In this document: positions 17,951 through 27,782 of the stretch, piece after piece
Layout of the letters: every line of letters begins with the position of its first letter
Position numbering within the stretch: the first letter of the stretch is position 1
NCBI RefSeq assembly: GCF_000797465.1
Contig: NZ_JSWG01000004.1
Location: forward strand, 186,001-250,000
From: Psychroserpens jangbogonensis
Lineage (GTDB): Bacteria; Bacteroidota; Bacteroidia; Flavobacteriales; Flavobacteriaceae
Length of the DNA stretch: 64,000 nt
Direction: 5' to 3'
The notes under the pieces: model-generated
Told to the model about the DNA's origin: nothing
What the model saw: the letters and a program-made list of their open reading frames with translations, nothing else
Databases searched by the model: none
Made by a program: the position numbers and the translations under genes

Positions 17951-19741
17951 ATGTCAGCACACGCAGATACTCACGCACACGACGATCACGGACATCATCA
18001 TAAAGAGACTTTTGTGACTAAATATATTTTTAGTCAAGATCACAAAATGATTGCTAAACAGTATCTAATTACAGGTACTATAATGGGAATTATAGGTGTT
18101 TTGATGTCACTTATGTTCCGTATGCAAATCGCATGGCCAGAAGAACCTAATGTACTTTTTGAAGCATTATTAGGTAAATGGGCTCCTGATGGTGTTATGG
18201 ATGCTGATATATATTTGGCATTAGTAACCATTCATGGTACCATTATGGTATTCTTTGTATTAACTGCAGGATTGAGTGGTACATTTAGTAATCTTTTAAT
18301 TCCATTGCAAATTGGAGCACGAGATATGGCATCAGGTTTCTTAAACATGTTGTCTTACTGGATGTTTTTCCTTTCAAGTGTTATAATGGTTATTTCTTTA
18401 TTTGTTGAAGCTGGACCAGCTGCAGCAGGTTGGACAATCTATCCACCTTTAAGTGCCTTACCAATGGCACAAGGAGGTTCTGGTATGGGTATGACTTTAT
18501 GGTTAGTGTCTATGGCAATATTTATTGCTTCCTCTTTATTAGGATCGCTTAACTATATCGTTACTGTAATCAACTTACGTACTAAAGGAATGTCTATGAC
18601 AAGATTGCCATTAACAATTTGGGCGTTCTTCGTAACGGCTATTATTGGTGTGGTATCATTCCCAGTATTATTATCTGCAGCATTATTGTTAATAATGGAT
18701 AGAAGTTTCGGGACATCATTCTTCTTATCAGATATTTTTATACAAGGTGAAGTCTTACATTATCAAGGAGGATCTCCTGTATTGTTCGAACACTTATTTT
18801 GGTTCTTAGGTCATCCTGAAGTATACATTGTAATTCTTCCAGCGATGGGATTAGTGTCAGAGATTATGGCTTCAAGTTCTAGAAAACCAATTTTCGGTTA
18901 TCGAGCGATGATTATGTCTATTTTAGCCATTGCTTTTTTATCGACAATAGTTTGGGGACACCATATGTTTATCTCAGGAATGAATCCTTTCTTAGGTTCT
19001 GTGTTTACATTTACAACCTTATTGATTGCCATTCCATCTGCTGTAAAAGCATTTAACTGGATAACGACCATATGGAAGGGGAACGTGCAAATGAATCCGG
19101 CCATGCTGTTTTCAATTGGTTTCGTTTCTACGTTTATCACTGGTGGTTTAACTGGTATTATTTTAGGAGATAGTGCATTAGATATCAACATTCATGATAC
19201 GTATTTCGTAGTAGCGCATTTCCACTTAGTAATGGGTATTTCTGCTCTTTACGGAATGTTCGCAGGAATCTATCATTGGTATCCTAAAATGTTTGGTAGA
19301 ATGCTAAATAAAAATTTAGGGTATATTCACTTTTGGGTAACTGCAATTTGTGCTTACGGTGTATTCTTTCCAATGCACTTTATAGGTATGGCTGGATTAC
19401 CAAGACGTTATTATACAAACTCTAATTTCCCATTATTTGATGATACCGCTAATGCCAATGTTGTGATTACAATATTTGCAATTGTTGGTGGTGTTTTCCA
19501 ATTGGTATACTTATGGAATTTCTTCTATTCAATTTTCTTCGGAAAGAAAACTGTACAAAATCCATGGAGATCAACTACATTAGAATGGACAGCACCAATT
19601 AAACATATCCACGGTAACTGGGAAGGAGAAATCCCTCATGTTCATCGTTGGGCTTATGATTATAGTAAACCAGGACATGATGACGATTTTGTTCCACAAA
19701 ACGTTCCTTTAAAAGATGGTGAAGAAGAACTTCAACATTAA
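17951..19741 (+). CDS. coxA: cytochrome c oxidase subunit I
   Basis: 596 residues with about 12 transmembrane helices. It is the catalytic heme-copper subunit that reduces oxygen and pumps protons. Visible motifs are FWFLGHPEVYI (Cu-B histidine and cross-linked Tyr region), WGHHMF (two Cu-B histidines) and HDTYFVVAHFHLVMG (heme ligands). The GHPEVYI motif places it in the A family with a complete K-channel Tyr. A His-rich N-terminus (SAHADTHAHDDHGHHH) precedes the first helix. Last gene of the act-cox operon and followed by a terminator; subunits III and IV are encoded elsewhere, near 47-48.8 kb. Confidence 0.97.
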   Translation: MSAHADTHAHDDHGHHHKETFVTKYIFSQDHKMIAKQYLITGTIMGIIGVLMSLMFRMQIAWPEEPNVLFEALLGKWAPDGVMDADIYLALVTIHGTIMVFFVLTAGLSGTFSNLLIPLQIGARDMASGFLNMLSYWMFFLSSVIMVISLFVEAGPAAAGWTIYPPLSALPMAQGGSGMGMTLWLVSMAIFIASSLLGSLNYIVTVINLRTKGMSMTRLPLTIWAFFVTAIIGVVSFPVLLSAALLLIMDRSFGTSFFLSDIFIQGEVLHYQGGSPVLFEHLFWFLGHPEVYIVILPAMGLVSEIMASSSRKPIFGYRAMIMSILAIAFLSTIVWGHHMFISGMNPFLGSVFTFTTLLIAIPSAVKAFNWITTIWKGNVQMNPAMLFSIGFVSTFITGGLTGIILGDSALDINIHDTYFVVAHFHLVMGISALYGMFAGIYHWYPKMFGRMLNKNLGYIHFWVTAICAYGVFFPMHFIGMAGLPRRYYTNSNFPLFDDTANANVVITIFAIVGGVFQLVYLWNFFYSIFFGKKTVQNPWRSTTLEWTAPIKHIHGNWEGEIPHVHRWAYDYSKPGHDDDFVPQNVPLKDGEEELQH

Positions 19742-19762
19742 AATGTCTTTATAAAATATAGA

Positions 19763-19795
19763 AAAGCCTTTCGTAAATAACGAAAGGCTTTTTGT
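19763..19795 (+). terminator. intrinsic terminator after coxA
   Basis: AAAGCCTTTCGT pairs with ACGAAAGGCTTTTT around a short A/T loop. It lies 20-50 bases after the coxA stop and directly abuts the ruvB -7 box. Confidence 0.9.
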
Positions 19796-19796
19796 T

Positions 19797-19804
19797 TATA
19801 TTTG
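19797..19804 (+). promoter_or_regulatory. -7 box of ruvB, leaderless candidate
   Basis: TATATTTG is a perfect TAnnTTTG box ending 6 nt before the ruvB ATG. The usual 5-8 nt spacing would put the transcript start at or beside the ATG. Any -33 box would have to lie inside the coxA terminator stem, and no TTG is seen there. Confidence 0.5.
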
Positions 19805-19810
19805 TGTTAT

Positions 19811-20833
19811 ATGAACGATAACTTAGATCCTACAAACGAGAATTTTTCTCCAGAAGAACTGGATGTTGAAAAAAAATTAAGACCCTTATCATTTGATGAT
19901 TTCACTGGGCAGGATCAAGTATTAGAAAACCTTCAAATTTTTGTTCAAGCAGCTAATCAAAGAGATGAAGCATTAGATCACACATTGTTTCATGGACCTC
20001 CAGGTCTTGGTAAAACAACTTTAGCTCATATATTGGCAAGTGAACTTAGTGTGGGAATAAAAGTGACTTCTGGTCCAGTTTTAGACAAACCAGGAGACTT
20101 AGCAGGATTGTTAACAAATTTGGAAGAACGCGACGTTTTATTTATTGATGAAATTCATCGACTTAGCCCAATAGTAGAAGAGTATTTGTATTCTGCTATG
20201 GAAGATTATAAGATTGATATTATGATTGAGTCTGGTCCAAATGCTAGAACAGTCCAAATCAATTTAAATCCATTTACACTTGTAGGTGCAACAACACGTT
20301 CAGGATTATTGACATCTCCAATGCGAGCACGTTTTGGAATTCAAAGTCGCCTACAATATTATAATACAGAATTACTTACGACCATAGTTCAAAGAAGTGC
20401 TACGATTCTTGATGTTCCTACATCAATGGAAGCAGCAGTAGAAATTGCAGGAAGAAGTCGTGGAACACCTAGAATAGCTAACGCACTATTACGACGTGTT
20501 AGAGATTTTGCGCAAATAAAGGGAAATGGAAGTATCGATATTAAGATTGCGAAATTTGCTTTAGAAGCGCTCAATGTTGATGCTCATGGTTTAGATGAAA
20601 TGGATAATAAAATCTTAGAAACTATTATTGATAAGTTTAAAGGTGGTCCCGTTGGAATTACAACTATTGCGACAGCAGTTAGTGAAAGCCCAGAAACCAT
20701 TGAAGAAGTATATGAACCTTTTCTCATACAACAAGGATTCATTATGCGAACACCTCGTGGACGTGAAGTTACTGAACAAGCTTATAAGCATTTAGGTAAA
20801 GTTAAAGGTCCATCACAAGGTGGTTTATTTTAA
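19811..20833 (+). CDS. ruvB: Holliday junction branch migration ATPase RuvB
   Basis: 340 residues, typical of RuvB. RuvB forms hexameric motors that, with RuvA, drive branch migration at Holliday junctions. Visible are the N-terminal [19 protein letters not shown], Walker [10 protein letters not shown] (near 63-71), Walker B FIDEIHRL, sensor [18 protein letters not shown] and the C-terminal winged-helix with [14 protein letters not shown] chose ATG at 19811; an in-frame TTG at 19802 lies inside the promoter box and is rejected. ruvA is 12 kb away, downstream of maeB. Confidence 0.97.
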   Translation: MNDNLDPTNENFSPEELDVEKKLRPLSFDDFTGQDQVLENLQIFVQAANQRDEALDHTLFHGPPGLGKTTLAHILASELSVGIKVTSGPVLDKPGDLAGLLTNLEERDVLFIDEIHRLSPIVEEYLYSAMEDYKIDIMIESGPNARTVQINLNPFTLVGATTRSGLLTSPMRARFGIQSRLQYYNTELLTTIVQRSATILDVPTSMEAAVEIAGRSRGTPRIANALLRRVRDFAQIKGNGSIDIKIAKFALEALNVDAHGLDEMDNKILETIIDKFKGGPVGITTIATAVSESPETIEEVYEPFLIQQGFIMRTPRGREVTEQAYKHLGKVKGPSQGGLF

Positions 20834-20897
20834 AAATAGGTATTCCGTTTTGAGCTTATTTCAGAATCTCATCATACCTTTATAGGAAATAGTTTTA

Positions 20898-22229
20898 ATG
20901 CATTCAAAAAAAGAAATTCCTACAGTTCCTTTAAATAGATTTTTAAAGCATTCTTTAGAAATTCTCAAGAACCCATTGCCTTTTCATCGTCAAAATTTTA
21001 ATGAGAAAGGCGACATATTCAGATTAAAAGTTGGGTTTAATAATGAAGTGTTTTTCACAAGAGACACTGAATTTGCACAATATGTACTCCAGAAAAATCA
21101 AAAAAACTACGTCAAGTCTAAAATTCAAACAGTAGATTTAGCAAAATATGTTGGTGAAGGCTTATTGACTTCTGAAGGTGAAAAATGGAAGAAGCAACGC
21201 AAAATGATGCAACCCGCTTTCCATAAAAAGCAGTTGGAAAATTTGCTTAGCAGAATGCAAGACACCATAGTTTCAGAATTTAAAAATATAGAAGCTAATA
21301 AAACGATAGACCTTTTTCCTATTCTTAATGATTTGGCATTTCAAACTGTTGTAAAATCATTATTCACAAAGGCAGCTAAGGGAAATGATATGGAAAGGCT
21401 TCAGTTTATTACCGAAGCAAATCAAAGGATGCTAGTAAAAGAATTACGCCAACCTTATTTAGGATGGTGGTTTAATTTAAGCGGTATTTTAGATAAACAT
21501 ATAAACCTTTCAAAAGAAGCAAGAACAATTTTAAAAGGCATAGTTGAAGAAAGAAAAGTCTCAGGCAACCATTATGGTGATTTGCTTGATATGCTTTTAG
21601 ATACGAGATATGATGATGGTAAAGGGATGGAAGAAGAGCAGCTTATCGATGAAATCTTAATTATTTTTACTGCTGGACACGAAACGACTTCAAACGCATT
21701 AACGTTTACATTTCAGTTATTGGCAAAACATCCTGAATGGCAAGATAAAATTTATGAAGAATGGCAAAACTTAGAAGCAGATGATGCCGATTTAATGTCA
21801 CGAGTTTCGACGTCTAAAGTTTGTCAGCAAGTACTTGAAGAATCTATGCGATTGTATCCTCCAGCTTATTTTATAGATCGCGTAAATATTACTGATGATG
21901 AATTCAACGGAATGCATTTTGAAGCAGGATCTAACTTATTGTTTTCCGTTTATGAAATGCATCGTCATCCAGATTTATGGGAACAGCCTGAAACCTTTTT
22001 ACCTGAGCGATTTAATGAAGGCGGACGAAAATTCTCATCTCAGTATTTCCCTTTTGGTGCTGGACCAAGAAAATGTATAGGTAATAATTTTGCCATGTTC
22101 GAAATGATCATAGCTGTAAGTGAACTCGTTTCAAAATATAAAGTACATGCCGATTTTGATGCTATTGATATTACACCATTGATTACCTTAAAACCAAAAA
22201 ACGCTTTTTTAAGATTTGAGAAACGATAA
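20898..22229 (+). CDS. cytochrome P450
   Basis: 443 residues without a membrane anchor, so probably a soluble bacterial P450. The I-helix motif AGHETTSNAL (near 258) carries the acid-alcohol pair for oxygen activation, the K-helix has ESMRLYPP (ExxR, near 316) and the heme loop is FPFGAGPRKCIGNNFAM (near 383-399) with the proximal Cys. P450s catalyse mono-oxygenation; the substrate cannot be deduced and no ferredoxin or ferredoxin reductase gene is present in the window, so redox partners must come from elsewhere. It lies between ruvB and a large hybrid sensor, with a methyltransferase beyond; a shared pathway is possible but unproven. Confidence 0.92.
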   Translation: MHSKKEIPTVPLNRFLKHSLEILKNPLPFHRQNFNEKGDIFRLKVGFNNEVFFTRDTEFAQYVLQKNQKNYVKSKIQTVDLAKYVGEGLLTSEGEKWKKQRKMMQPAFHKKQLENLLSRMQDTIVSEFKNIEANKTIDLFPILNDLAFQTVVKSLFTKAAKGNDMERLQFITEANQRMLVKELRQPYLGWWFNLSGILDKHINLSKEARTILKGIVEERKVSGNHYGDLLDMLLDTRYDDGKGMEEEQLIDEILIIFTAGHETTSNALTFTFQLLAKHPEWQDKIYEEWQNLEADDADLMSRVSTSKVCQQVLEESMRLYPPAYFIDRVNITDDEFNGMHFEAGSNLLFSVYEMHRHPDLWEQPETFLPERFNEGGRKFSSQYFPFGAGPRKCIGNNFAMFEMIIAVSELVSKYKVHADFDAIDITPLITLKPKNAFLRFEKR

Positions 22230-22305
22230 GCACAATTGATAAGTCTGCAAAAACTAATACCTAAAAAAACACTAACTTTAAACTTGTTAATTAATTGAAA
22301 CAAAG

Positions 22306-25300
22306 GTGATTATTAATTGTGTTATATATAGATTACAAAAAAAATGCTCAATTTTTGTCACCTTATATTTAGTTTTAATCATTCTATCATTTCCTAAAGC
22401 TTTTTCTCAATCTAATGACAATTCTCTCAGGATCAAACATTTCAACTTAGAAAATGGTCTCTCACAAGCTTCAATTAATGACCTTATAAAAGACAACCAT
22501 GGGTTTATATGGATCGCTACTGCTAATGGAATTAATAGGTTTGATGGAAAATCATTTAAACATTATTTGTTTGATGAATCCAACCCCTCGAGTCTACAAG
22601 GGAGTTTCATAAATAAACTACTTCAGGATGATAATAGTAATATATGGATAGGAACCATGAATAATGGTTTGAGTGTTTTAGAGAAAGGGTATTCTAAATT
22701 CCGAAAAATAGAATTAAAAAACAGTAATACTGTAAATAATATTACAGCTTTAGAAGCTGATAATAATAACAACATATGGGTTGGAAGTGATACCGAAGGC
22801 CTGTTTAAAATTAATAGTATTGATACAGAAAAGCAAGATCATGTTTTTAACAAAGCAGTTACCGCTCTTAAGTACGATGTTAACCACAATACCTTGTGGA
22901 TTGGTACTTTAAATGGAGGAATATATAAATACGATATAAATAGTAACCAAGAGCCAAAGTTGGTTGGTTGGGCTAAAGAGCAAGTAAGGTCTTTTTATTT
23001 AGTGGATTCATTATTGTTTGTAGGGAGTAACGAAGGACTATTTAGACTTAATACTGAAACGAACAAAATCACACATAAAGAGTTAGAAATCAGTGGTAAG
23101 TTTAAAACAAAATATGTGCTTACATTTTTAGAGAAAGATGATAATAGAATATGGATTGGCTCTGGTAACGGTTTATACCTTTATAATTGGTCTGAAGACA
23201 TTGTAGAAAGTAAATACGAAAACTCTGACGAAAGTAAATTTCGATTAACAAACAATACAGTACATTCTACACTTAGAATTTCAGAAAACACCATATTAGT
23301 AGGTACGGCAAGTGGGTTAAATCAATTGGATTTTAATGCGCCTTATTTTAATAATATTTCTAAGAATAAAAAAGGGAAACATATACTTAACGATAATGTT
23401 ATATTTTCTGTTTATAAAAATGATATCGGTTTATGGGTTGGTACTTCTCGAGGTGGATTAAATTTAATTACAGATTTAAAAAACTATCGGTATTCTAATG
23501 ACCAGAATTTTCAAAATTATATAGCAGGAACAACAGTGCGAGGTCTTGAAGAAGACAAGGAAAATAAAAGGTTATGGATAGCGACTTCAAGAGGTTTAAG
23601 CATGTTGGATTTAAATAATTTTGACCCTGAACATCCAATAATCTCCAATTTCTTTCATGATCACGATGACCCAAATTCAATCAACACCAATTTTTTAAGA
23701 GATATTACTTTGGATAGCAATCAAAATTTATGGGCAGCTACTTCTGGACATGGTATTTTTAAACTTAAACTCGATAATGAAACAGGTGTGACGTTAACCA
23801 AATTTAAACATCATAAAGACAATGACAATTCTTTGGTTAATGATGCAGCACAAAGCGTGAAATTTGATTCAAAAGGTAATTTATGGGTTGGAACCAGAAA
23901 TGGTTTAAGTAAGCTTAGTTTTGAGGATAATAATTATTCTAATCCTGTATTTGAAAATTATGTACACGATCGCAACAATACAAATTCCTTATCCCAGAAT
24001 ACAGTGCATGATATTCATGAAGATGTAAATGGTAATATTTGGTTTGGAACTAGAAAAGGACTCACCATGCTTAGTGATGGGAGTTTTACAAACTGGAAAG
24101 CTCAAAAGCAGTTTCCTAGCGATATTATATATGCTATAGAAGGCGATAAAAACGGCAATATATGGTTAGGGACAAATGATGGCATTGTGAGATTCGATTA
24201 TAGAAATAAAGAATTTAGTCATTATAAAGATTCTGATAATATTCAAGGAAAAGAGTTTGATGTTCATGCTGGATTTAGAGACAAAGATGGTACTATTTAT
24301 CTAGGCGGAATTGATGGTGTTACATACTTTAATCCAAATGATTTCGATAATATTGATACACCAAAACAATTGTATTTTTCAGAATTACGCATTAAAAATG
24401 AAAAACAAGATCATGTTTTTTCTCAAAATAATATGCTAACAAATGGTTTAATCAATACTAAAGAATTAAAGTTTAAGCACAATCAATTGCCATTTTATTT
24501 GGATATATCTTCAATAGATTACAGAATAGATAAAAATGTAGAATTTGCTTATCGTTTACTTCCAGATAATCAAGATTGGATTACACTAAAAGATAACGAG
24601 GTACAGTTTATAAATTTACCTAGTGGTGATTATAAACTTGAAGTAAATGGATTTTCTCGAGGAAAAGAATGGCAACAACCACCTTTAGAAATTAATCTAG
24701 CAATATTACCACCATTTTGGTCAACATGGTGGGCTTATACCATATACGCACTAGTCTTAGGGTTTTTAGTTTATATGTTCTATGAATTTCAATTATCTAA
24801 AAAATTGGCAATTGCAGAACGGAATAAACTTAAGGATCTCAATACATTAAAAAGTAATCTTTATACTAACATTACACATGAATTTAGAACACCTCTTACC
24901 GTAATTTTAGGTTTAAGCGAGACGATTAAAGATGATTTTAAAGCACAAAATTATAAGACTGCTAAGGAGGCGATGAATATTATTGAACGAAATGGTAAAG
25001 ATTTACTCCTGCTAGTTAATCAATTGTTGGGTATTAGTAAAGCTGAAAGCGGTACTATGGAGCTAAACCTGATTCTAGCAGATGTTGTCCCATTTTTACG
25101 ATATATCTGTGAGAGTTTCCAATCATTAGCGAAAATAAAACAGATAGATATTACTACATATTTTGAAGACGAAAGCCTTAATATGGATTTCGATGATGGT
25201 AAACTGCAAATTATTATATCTAATTTATTGTCTAATGCTATTAAATTTTCTTCGTCAGCTGAAAAAATAATTTTTCATGTAAAAAGCGAAAAAATTGATG

Positions 25301-26391
25301 AAGTCGAATCTGTTATTATCAAAGTAAAAGATTATGGTATAGGTATTCCAGAGAAAGCAATTCCACATGTTTTCGATAGATTTTATCAAGTAGAAAACTC
25401 ACTTTCAAAAGCTGGAAAAGGAACAGGTATTGGTTTAGCACTAACAAAAGAATTGGTAAACCTTATGAATGGTACTATCTCGGTGAAAAGTGCAGAAAAA
25501 AAGGGAGCTGAGTTTACTGTTACAATTCCTATTACCCGAAATTCAAATACGACAACTAAAACGATTACTAGTTCAATTGATTTTGTAGAAGATGATAATA
25601 TGAAGCAAGAATGGTCGTTACAACTTGTTGATAGCGATGTCAATTTACCAGAAGCTTTAATAATTGAAGACAATAAAGATGTCGCCTATTATTTAAGGTT
25701 ATGTTTACAAAACAAATATTATTGCGTATTTGCTAATAATGGAAATTTAGGACTAGAAAAAGCATTCGAAAAAATCCCTGATATTATTATTTGTGATGTC
25801 ATGATGCCAGAGCGAGATGGATTTGAAGTTTGTAAACTATTAAAAACCGATGAGCGCACAGACCATATACCGGTTATTATGCTTACTGCAAAAACATCAG
25901 ATAAAGATAGACTCAAAGGATTGCAACATGGCGCAGATGCTTATTTAACTAAACCTTTTTTAAAGGCCGAATTACTTACAAGATTAGATCAGCTCATAAT
26001 CCTTCGTAAACGAATTACACAATCATTTGCAAAAAATAAATTTTCTCAAATATTAATATCTAAAGACAATACACCTGAAACGAAATTCCTTCAGAAAGTG
26101 ATTCAAATCATTCAAAGTAATATGGATAATCCTAACTTAGGATCAAGACATGTGGCACAAAAAATGCACATGAGCGAATCTCAAATCTACAGAAAATTAA
26201 AAGCTATAACCGGCAAATCTACAGCCATTTTTATTCGTTCTGTCCGATTAGAAAAAGCAAAAGACCTTATTCAAACTACTGAAAAATCCATTTCTGAAAT
26301 TGCCTATGAAGTAGGTTTTAACGATCCATCTTGGTTTAGTCGCGCGTTTAAAGAAGAATTTGGTCAGTCACCTAGCGAATCATCTAAATAA
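22306..26391 (+). CDS. hybrid two-component system protein: beta-propeller sensor, histidine kinase, receiver, AraC output
   Basis: 1361 residues. A signal/anchor sequence (1-35, ending KAFSQ) is followed by a large periplasmic sensor made of two-component regulator propeller repeats (about 40-690, recurrent NxxIWIGT units) and a Y_Y_Y domain (about 730-800). A membrane helix near 808-828 leads to the kinase with phospho-acceptor His in NITHEFRTPL (near 858) and ATPase motifs DYGIGIPE and GTGIGLAL. A receiver domain (about 1120-1235) has the acceptor Asp in IIICDVMMPERDG, and an AraC helix-turn-helix ends the protein. Such proteins sense an external ligand, often glycan breakdown products, and regulate nearby genes. 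No polysaccharide locus is next to it. The start is GTG; no upstream in-frame ATG exists before a stop at 22288. Confidence 0.93.
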   Translation: MIINCVIYRLQKKCSIFVTLYLVLIILSFPKAFSQSNDNSLRIKHFNLENGLSQASINDLIKDNHGFIWIATANGINRFDGKSFKHYLFDESNPSSLQGSFINKLLQDDNSNIWIGTMNNGLSVLEKGYSKFRKIELKNSNTVNNITALEADNNNNIWVGSDTEGLFKINSIDTEKQDHVFNKAVTALKYDVNHNTLWIGTLNGGIYKYDINSNQEPKLVGWAKEQVRSFYLVDSLLFVGSNEGLFRLNTETNKITHKELEISGKFKTKYVLTFLEKDDNRIWIGSGNGLYLYNWSEDIVESKYENSDESKFRLTNNTVHSTLRISENTILVGTASGLNQLDFNAPYFNNISKNKKGKHILNDNVIFSVYKNDIGLWVGTSRGGLNLITDLKNYRYSNDQNFQNYIAGTTVRGLEEDKENKRLWIATSRGLSMLDLNNFDPEHPIISNFFHDHDDPNSINTNFLRDITLDSNQNLWAATSGHGIFKLKLDNETGVTLTKFKHHKDNDNSLVNDAAQSVKFDSKGNLWVGTRNGLSKLSFEDNNYSNPVFENYVHDRNNTNSLSQNTVHDIHEDVNGNIWFGTRKGLTMLSDGSFTNWKAQKQFPSDIIYAIEGDKNGNIWLGTNDGIVRFDYRNKEFSHYKDSDNIQGKEFDVHAGFRDKDGTIYLGGIDGVTYFNPNDFDNIDTPKQLYFSELRIKNEKQDHVFSQNNMLTNGLINTKELKFKHNQLPFYLDISSIDYRIDKNVEFAYRLLPDNQDWITLKDNEVQFINLPSGDYKLEVNGFSRGKEWQQPPLEINLAILPPFWSTWWAYTIYALVLGFLVYMFYEFQLSKKLAIAERNKLKDLNTLKSNLYTNITHEFRTPLTVILGLSETIKDDFKAQNYKTAKEAMNIIERNGKDLLLLVNQLLGISKAESGTMELNLILADVVPFLRYICESFQSLAKIKQIDITTYFEDESLNMDFDDGKLQIIISNLLSNAIKFSSSAEKIIFHVKSEKIDEVESVIIKVKDYGIGIPEKAIPHVFDRFYQVENSLSKAGKGTGIGLALTKELVNLMNGTISVKSAEKKGAEFTVTIPITRNSNTTTKTITSSIDFVEDDNMKQEWSLQLVDSDVNLPEALIIEDNKDVAYYLRLCLQNKYYCVFANNGNLGLEKAFEKIPDIIICDVMMPERDGFEVCKLLKTDERTDHIPVIMLTAKTSDKDRLKGLQHGADAYLTKPFLKAELLTRLDQLIILRKRITQSFAKNKFSQILISKDNTPETKFLQKVIQIIQSNMDNPNLGSRHVAQKMHMSESQIYRKLKAITGKSTAIFIRSVRLEKAKDLIQTTEKSISEIAYEVGFNDPSWFSRAFKEEFGQSPSESSK

Positions 26392-26567
26392 TTATAAATC
26401 AATTAGTTAAATTAAGTTTTATTTTTTTTTTGACAATATACTGCTAGTTTTTTATAGGCTTGCAGAAATAGTTCGTCTCCATAATTAAATAATGAAAGTC
26501 ATTTCTTCACTCTATTACTAGTTTAGCTTTTAAATATCAAAATCAGCTAATCTTAAAACTTTCAATT

Positions 26568-27623
26568 ATGGAAATTAATGAAAACAAATTAAACACACTC
26601 TTAGGCAAAATGGTTACCGAAATGGGAGCCGCAGCGATTGGACCACTTATTATTATAGGTGATAAGCTAGGGATTTATAAAGCAATGGAAGCAAGAGGCA
26701 GTGTCAGTTCAGCCGAACTCGCTAAAGAAGCGGGAGTAAACGAAAGGTATTTAAGAGAATGGTTATCTGCTCATGCGGCTTCCGGATATGTAGAATACGA
26801 CGATATTAACGAAACATTCACCTTGTCACCCGAACAGGCATTTGTATTTAGTAATTCAGATAGTCCTGTTTTAATGACTGGTGCTTATTATGCCATATCT
26901 TCAATGTACAATGATGTATCTACTATGGAAAAAGCGTTTCAATCTGGAAAAGGTGTGTCTTGGGGAGATCATCATAGTTGTTTATTCTGTGGTACAGAAA
27001 AATTCTTCAGACCTTCTTATGCTACTAATTTAGTGCAAACCTGGTTACCTGCTCTCGATGGTGTTGTAGAAAAATTGCAAAAAGGGGCAAAAGTAGCTGA
27101 TGTTGGTTGTGGACATGCAGCATCAACGATGATTATGGCAAAAGCATTTCCTAATTCAGAGTTTATTGGTTTCGATTTTCATCAAGACTCTATAGATCAT
27201 GCTAAAATGCATGCTCAAGAAGAAGGTCTTACTAATATTTCGTTTCAATTAGCAACAGCTAAGGACTTTCCTGGAAATGATTATGACCTCGTGGCTTTTT
27301 TCGATTGCCTTCATGATATGGGAGACCCAGTTGGTGCTTGCGATCATGTTTTGAAAGCATTAAAACCTGATGGTACTTGTATGATTGTTGAACCGTTTGC
27401 TAACGACACATTAAAAGAGAATATAAATCCTGTTGGCCGAGCATTTTACTCATTTTCAACATTATTGTGTACACCAAGCTCTATGAGTCAGGAAGTTGGT
27501 TTGGCATTAGGCGCACAAGCAGGAGAAAAAAGATTGGGTGAAGTTGTGCTAAAAGGCGGTTTCAACCATTTTAGACGAGCTTCAGAAACACCTTTTAATT
27601 TGATATTAGAGGCAAGGCCTTAA
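26568..27623 (+). CDS. SAM-dependent class I methyltransferase with N-terminal winged helix
   Basis: 351 residues. The N-terminal part (about 20-90) resembles the winged-helix dimerisation domain of O-methyltransferase-like proteins (ELAKEAGVNERYLREWLSAH). The Rossmann domain has the SAM-binding motif VADVGCGHAAST near residue 178 and the acidic strand FIGFDFHQDSI, then LVAFFDCLHDMGDP. The closest family I recognise is the Rv2258c-like group, whose substrates are mostly unknown. Two cysteines in HHSCLFCG (near 138) are notable. It follows the hybrid sensor by 176 bases, which hold no other recognisable gene. Confidence 0.85.
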   Translation: MEINENKLNTLLGKMVTEMGAAAIGPLIIIGDKLGIYKAMEARGSVSSAELAKEAGVNERYLREWLSAHAASGYVEYDDINETFTLSPEQAFVFSNSDSPVLMTGAYYAISSMYNDVSTMEKAFQSGKGVSWGDHHSCLFCGTEKFFRPSYATNLVQTWLPALDGVVEKLQKGAKVADVGCGHAASTMIMAKAFPNSEFIGFDFHQDSIDHAKMHAQEEGLTNISFQLATAKDFPGNDYDLVAFFDCLHDMGDPVGACDHVLKALKPDGTCMIVEPFANDTLKENINPVGRAFYSFSTLLCTPSSMSQEVGLALGAQAGEKRLGEVVLKGGFNHFRRASETPFNLILEARP

Positions 27624-27628
27624 TAAAA

Positions 27629-27696
27629 CTAAATAGTATCAACTTTACGATGAGAATAACAAGTAGAACACCCAACTTATAAATCTGAAGCCAAAC
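27629..27696 (+). repeat. degenerate copy of the queG promoter and 5' end (left direct repeat)
   Basis: This stretch matches 28457-28528 at roughly three quarters of positions with a few one-base gaps, counted by eye. It includes the AACTTTACG promoter segment and the bases that in queG encode [16 protein letters not shown], here broken by stops. A weaker match may continue to about 27765 with a deletion. Confidence 0.7.
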
Positions 27697-27782
27697 ACCT
27701 CGAATGTTTACAGACTTTCAAGTTGCAGTCAATCAAATTAGCTTCAAGTGCTAAAACAAATGCTTATTTAAATACCAATATT

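Noticed and set aside
18898-19191. Minus-strand frame of 97 codons inside coxA
   Set aside because: Antisense of conserved helices; hydrophobic composition follows from coxA codons.
19802-19810. TTG start for ruvB three codons before the ATG
   Set aside because: It lies inside the TATATTTG -7 box, and family members start like the ATG version.
20834-20897. AGGTAT...ATACCT inverted repeat after ruvB as a terminator
   Set aside because: The loop is about 30 nt and the stem is short, with no T-run, so support is too weak.
27723-27782. TTG start for the LRR lipoprotein
   Set aside because: It adds 20 residues before a perfect lipoprotein signal and overlaps the possible extension of the queG-derived relic.
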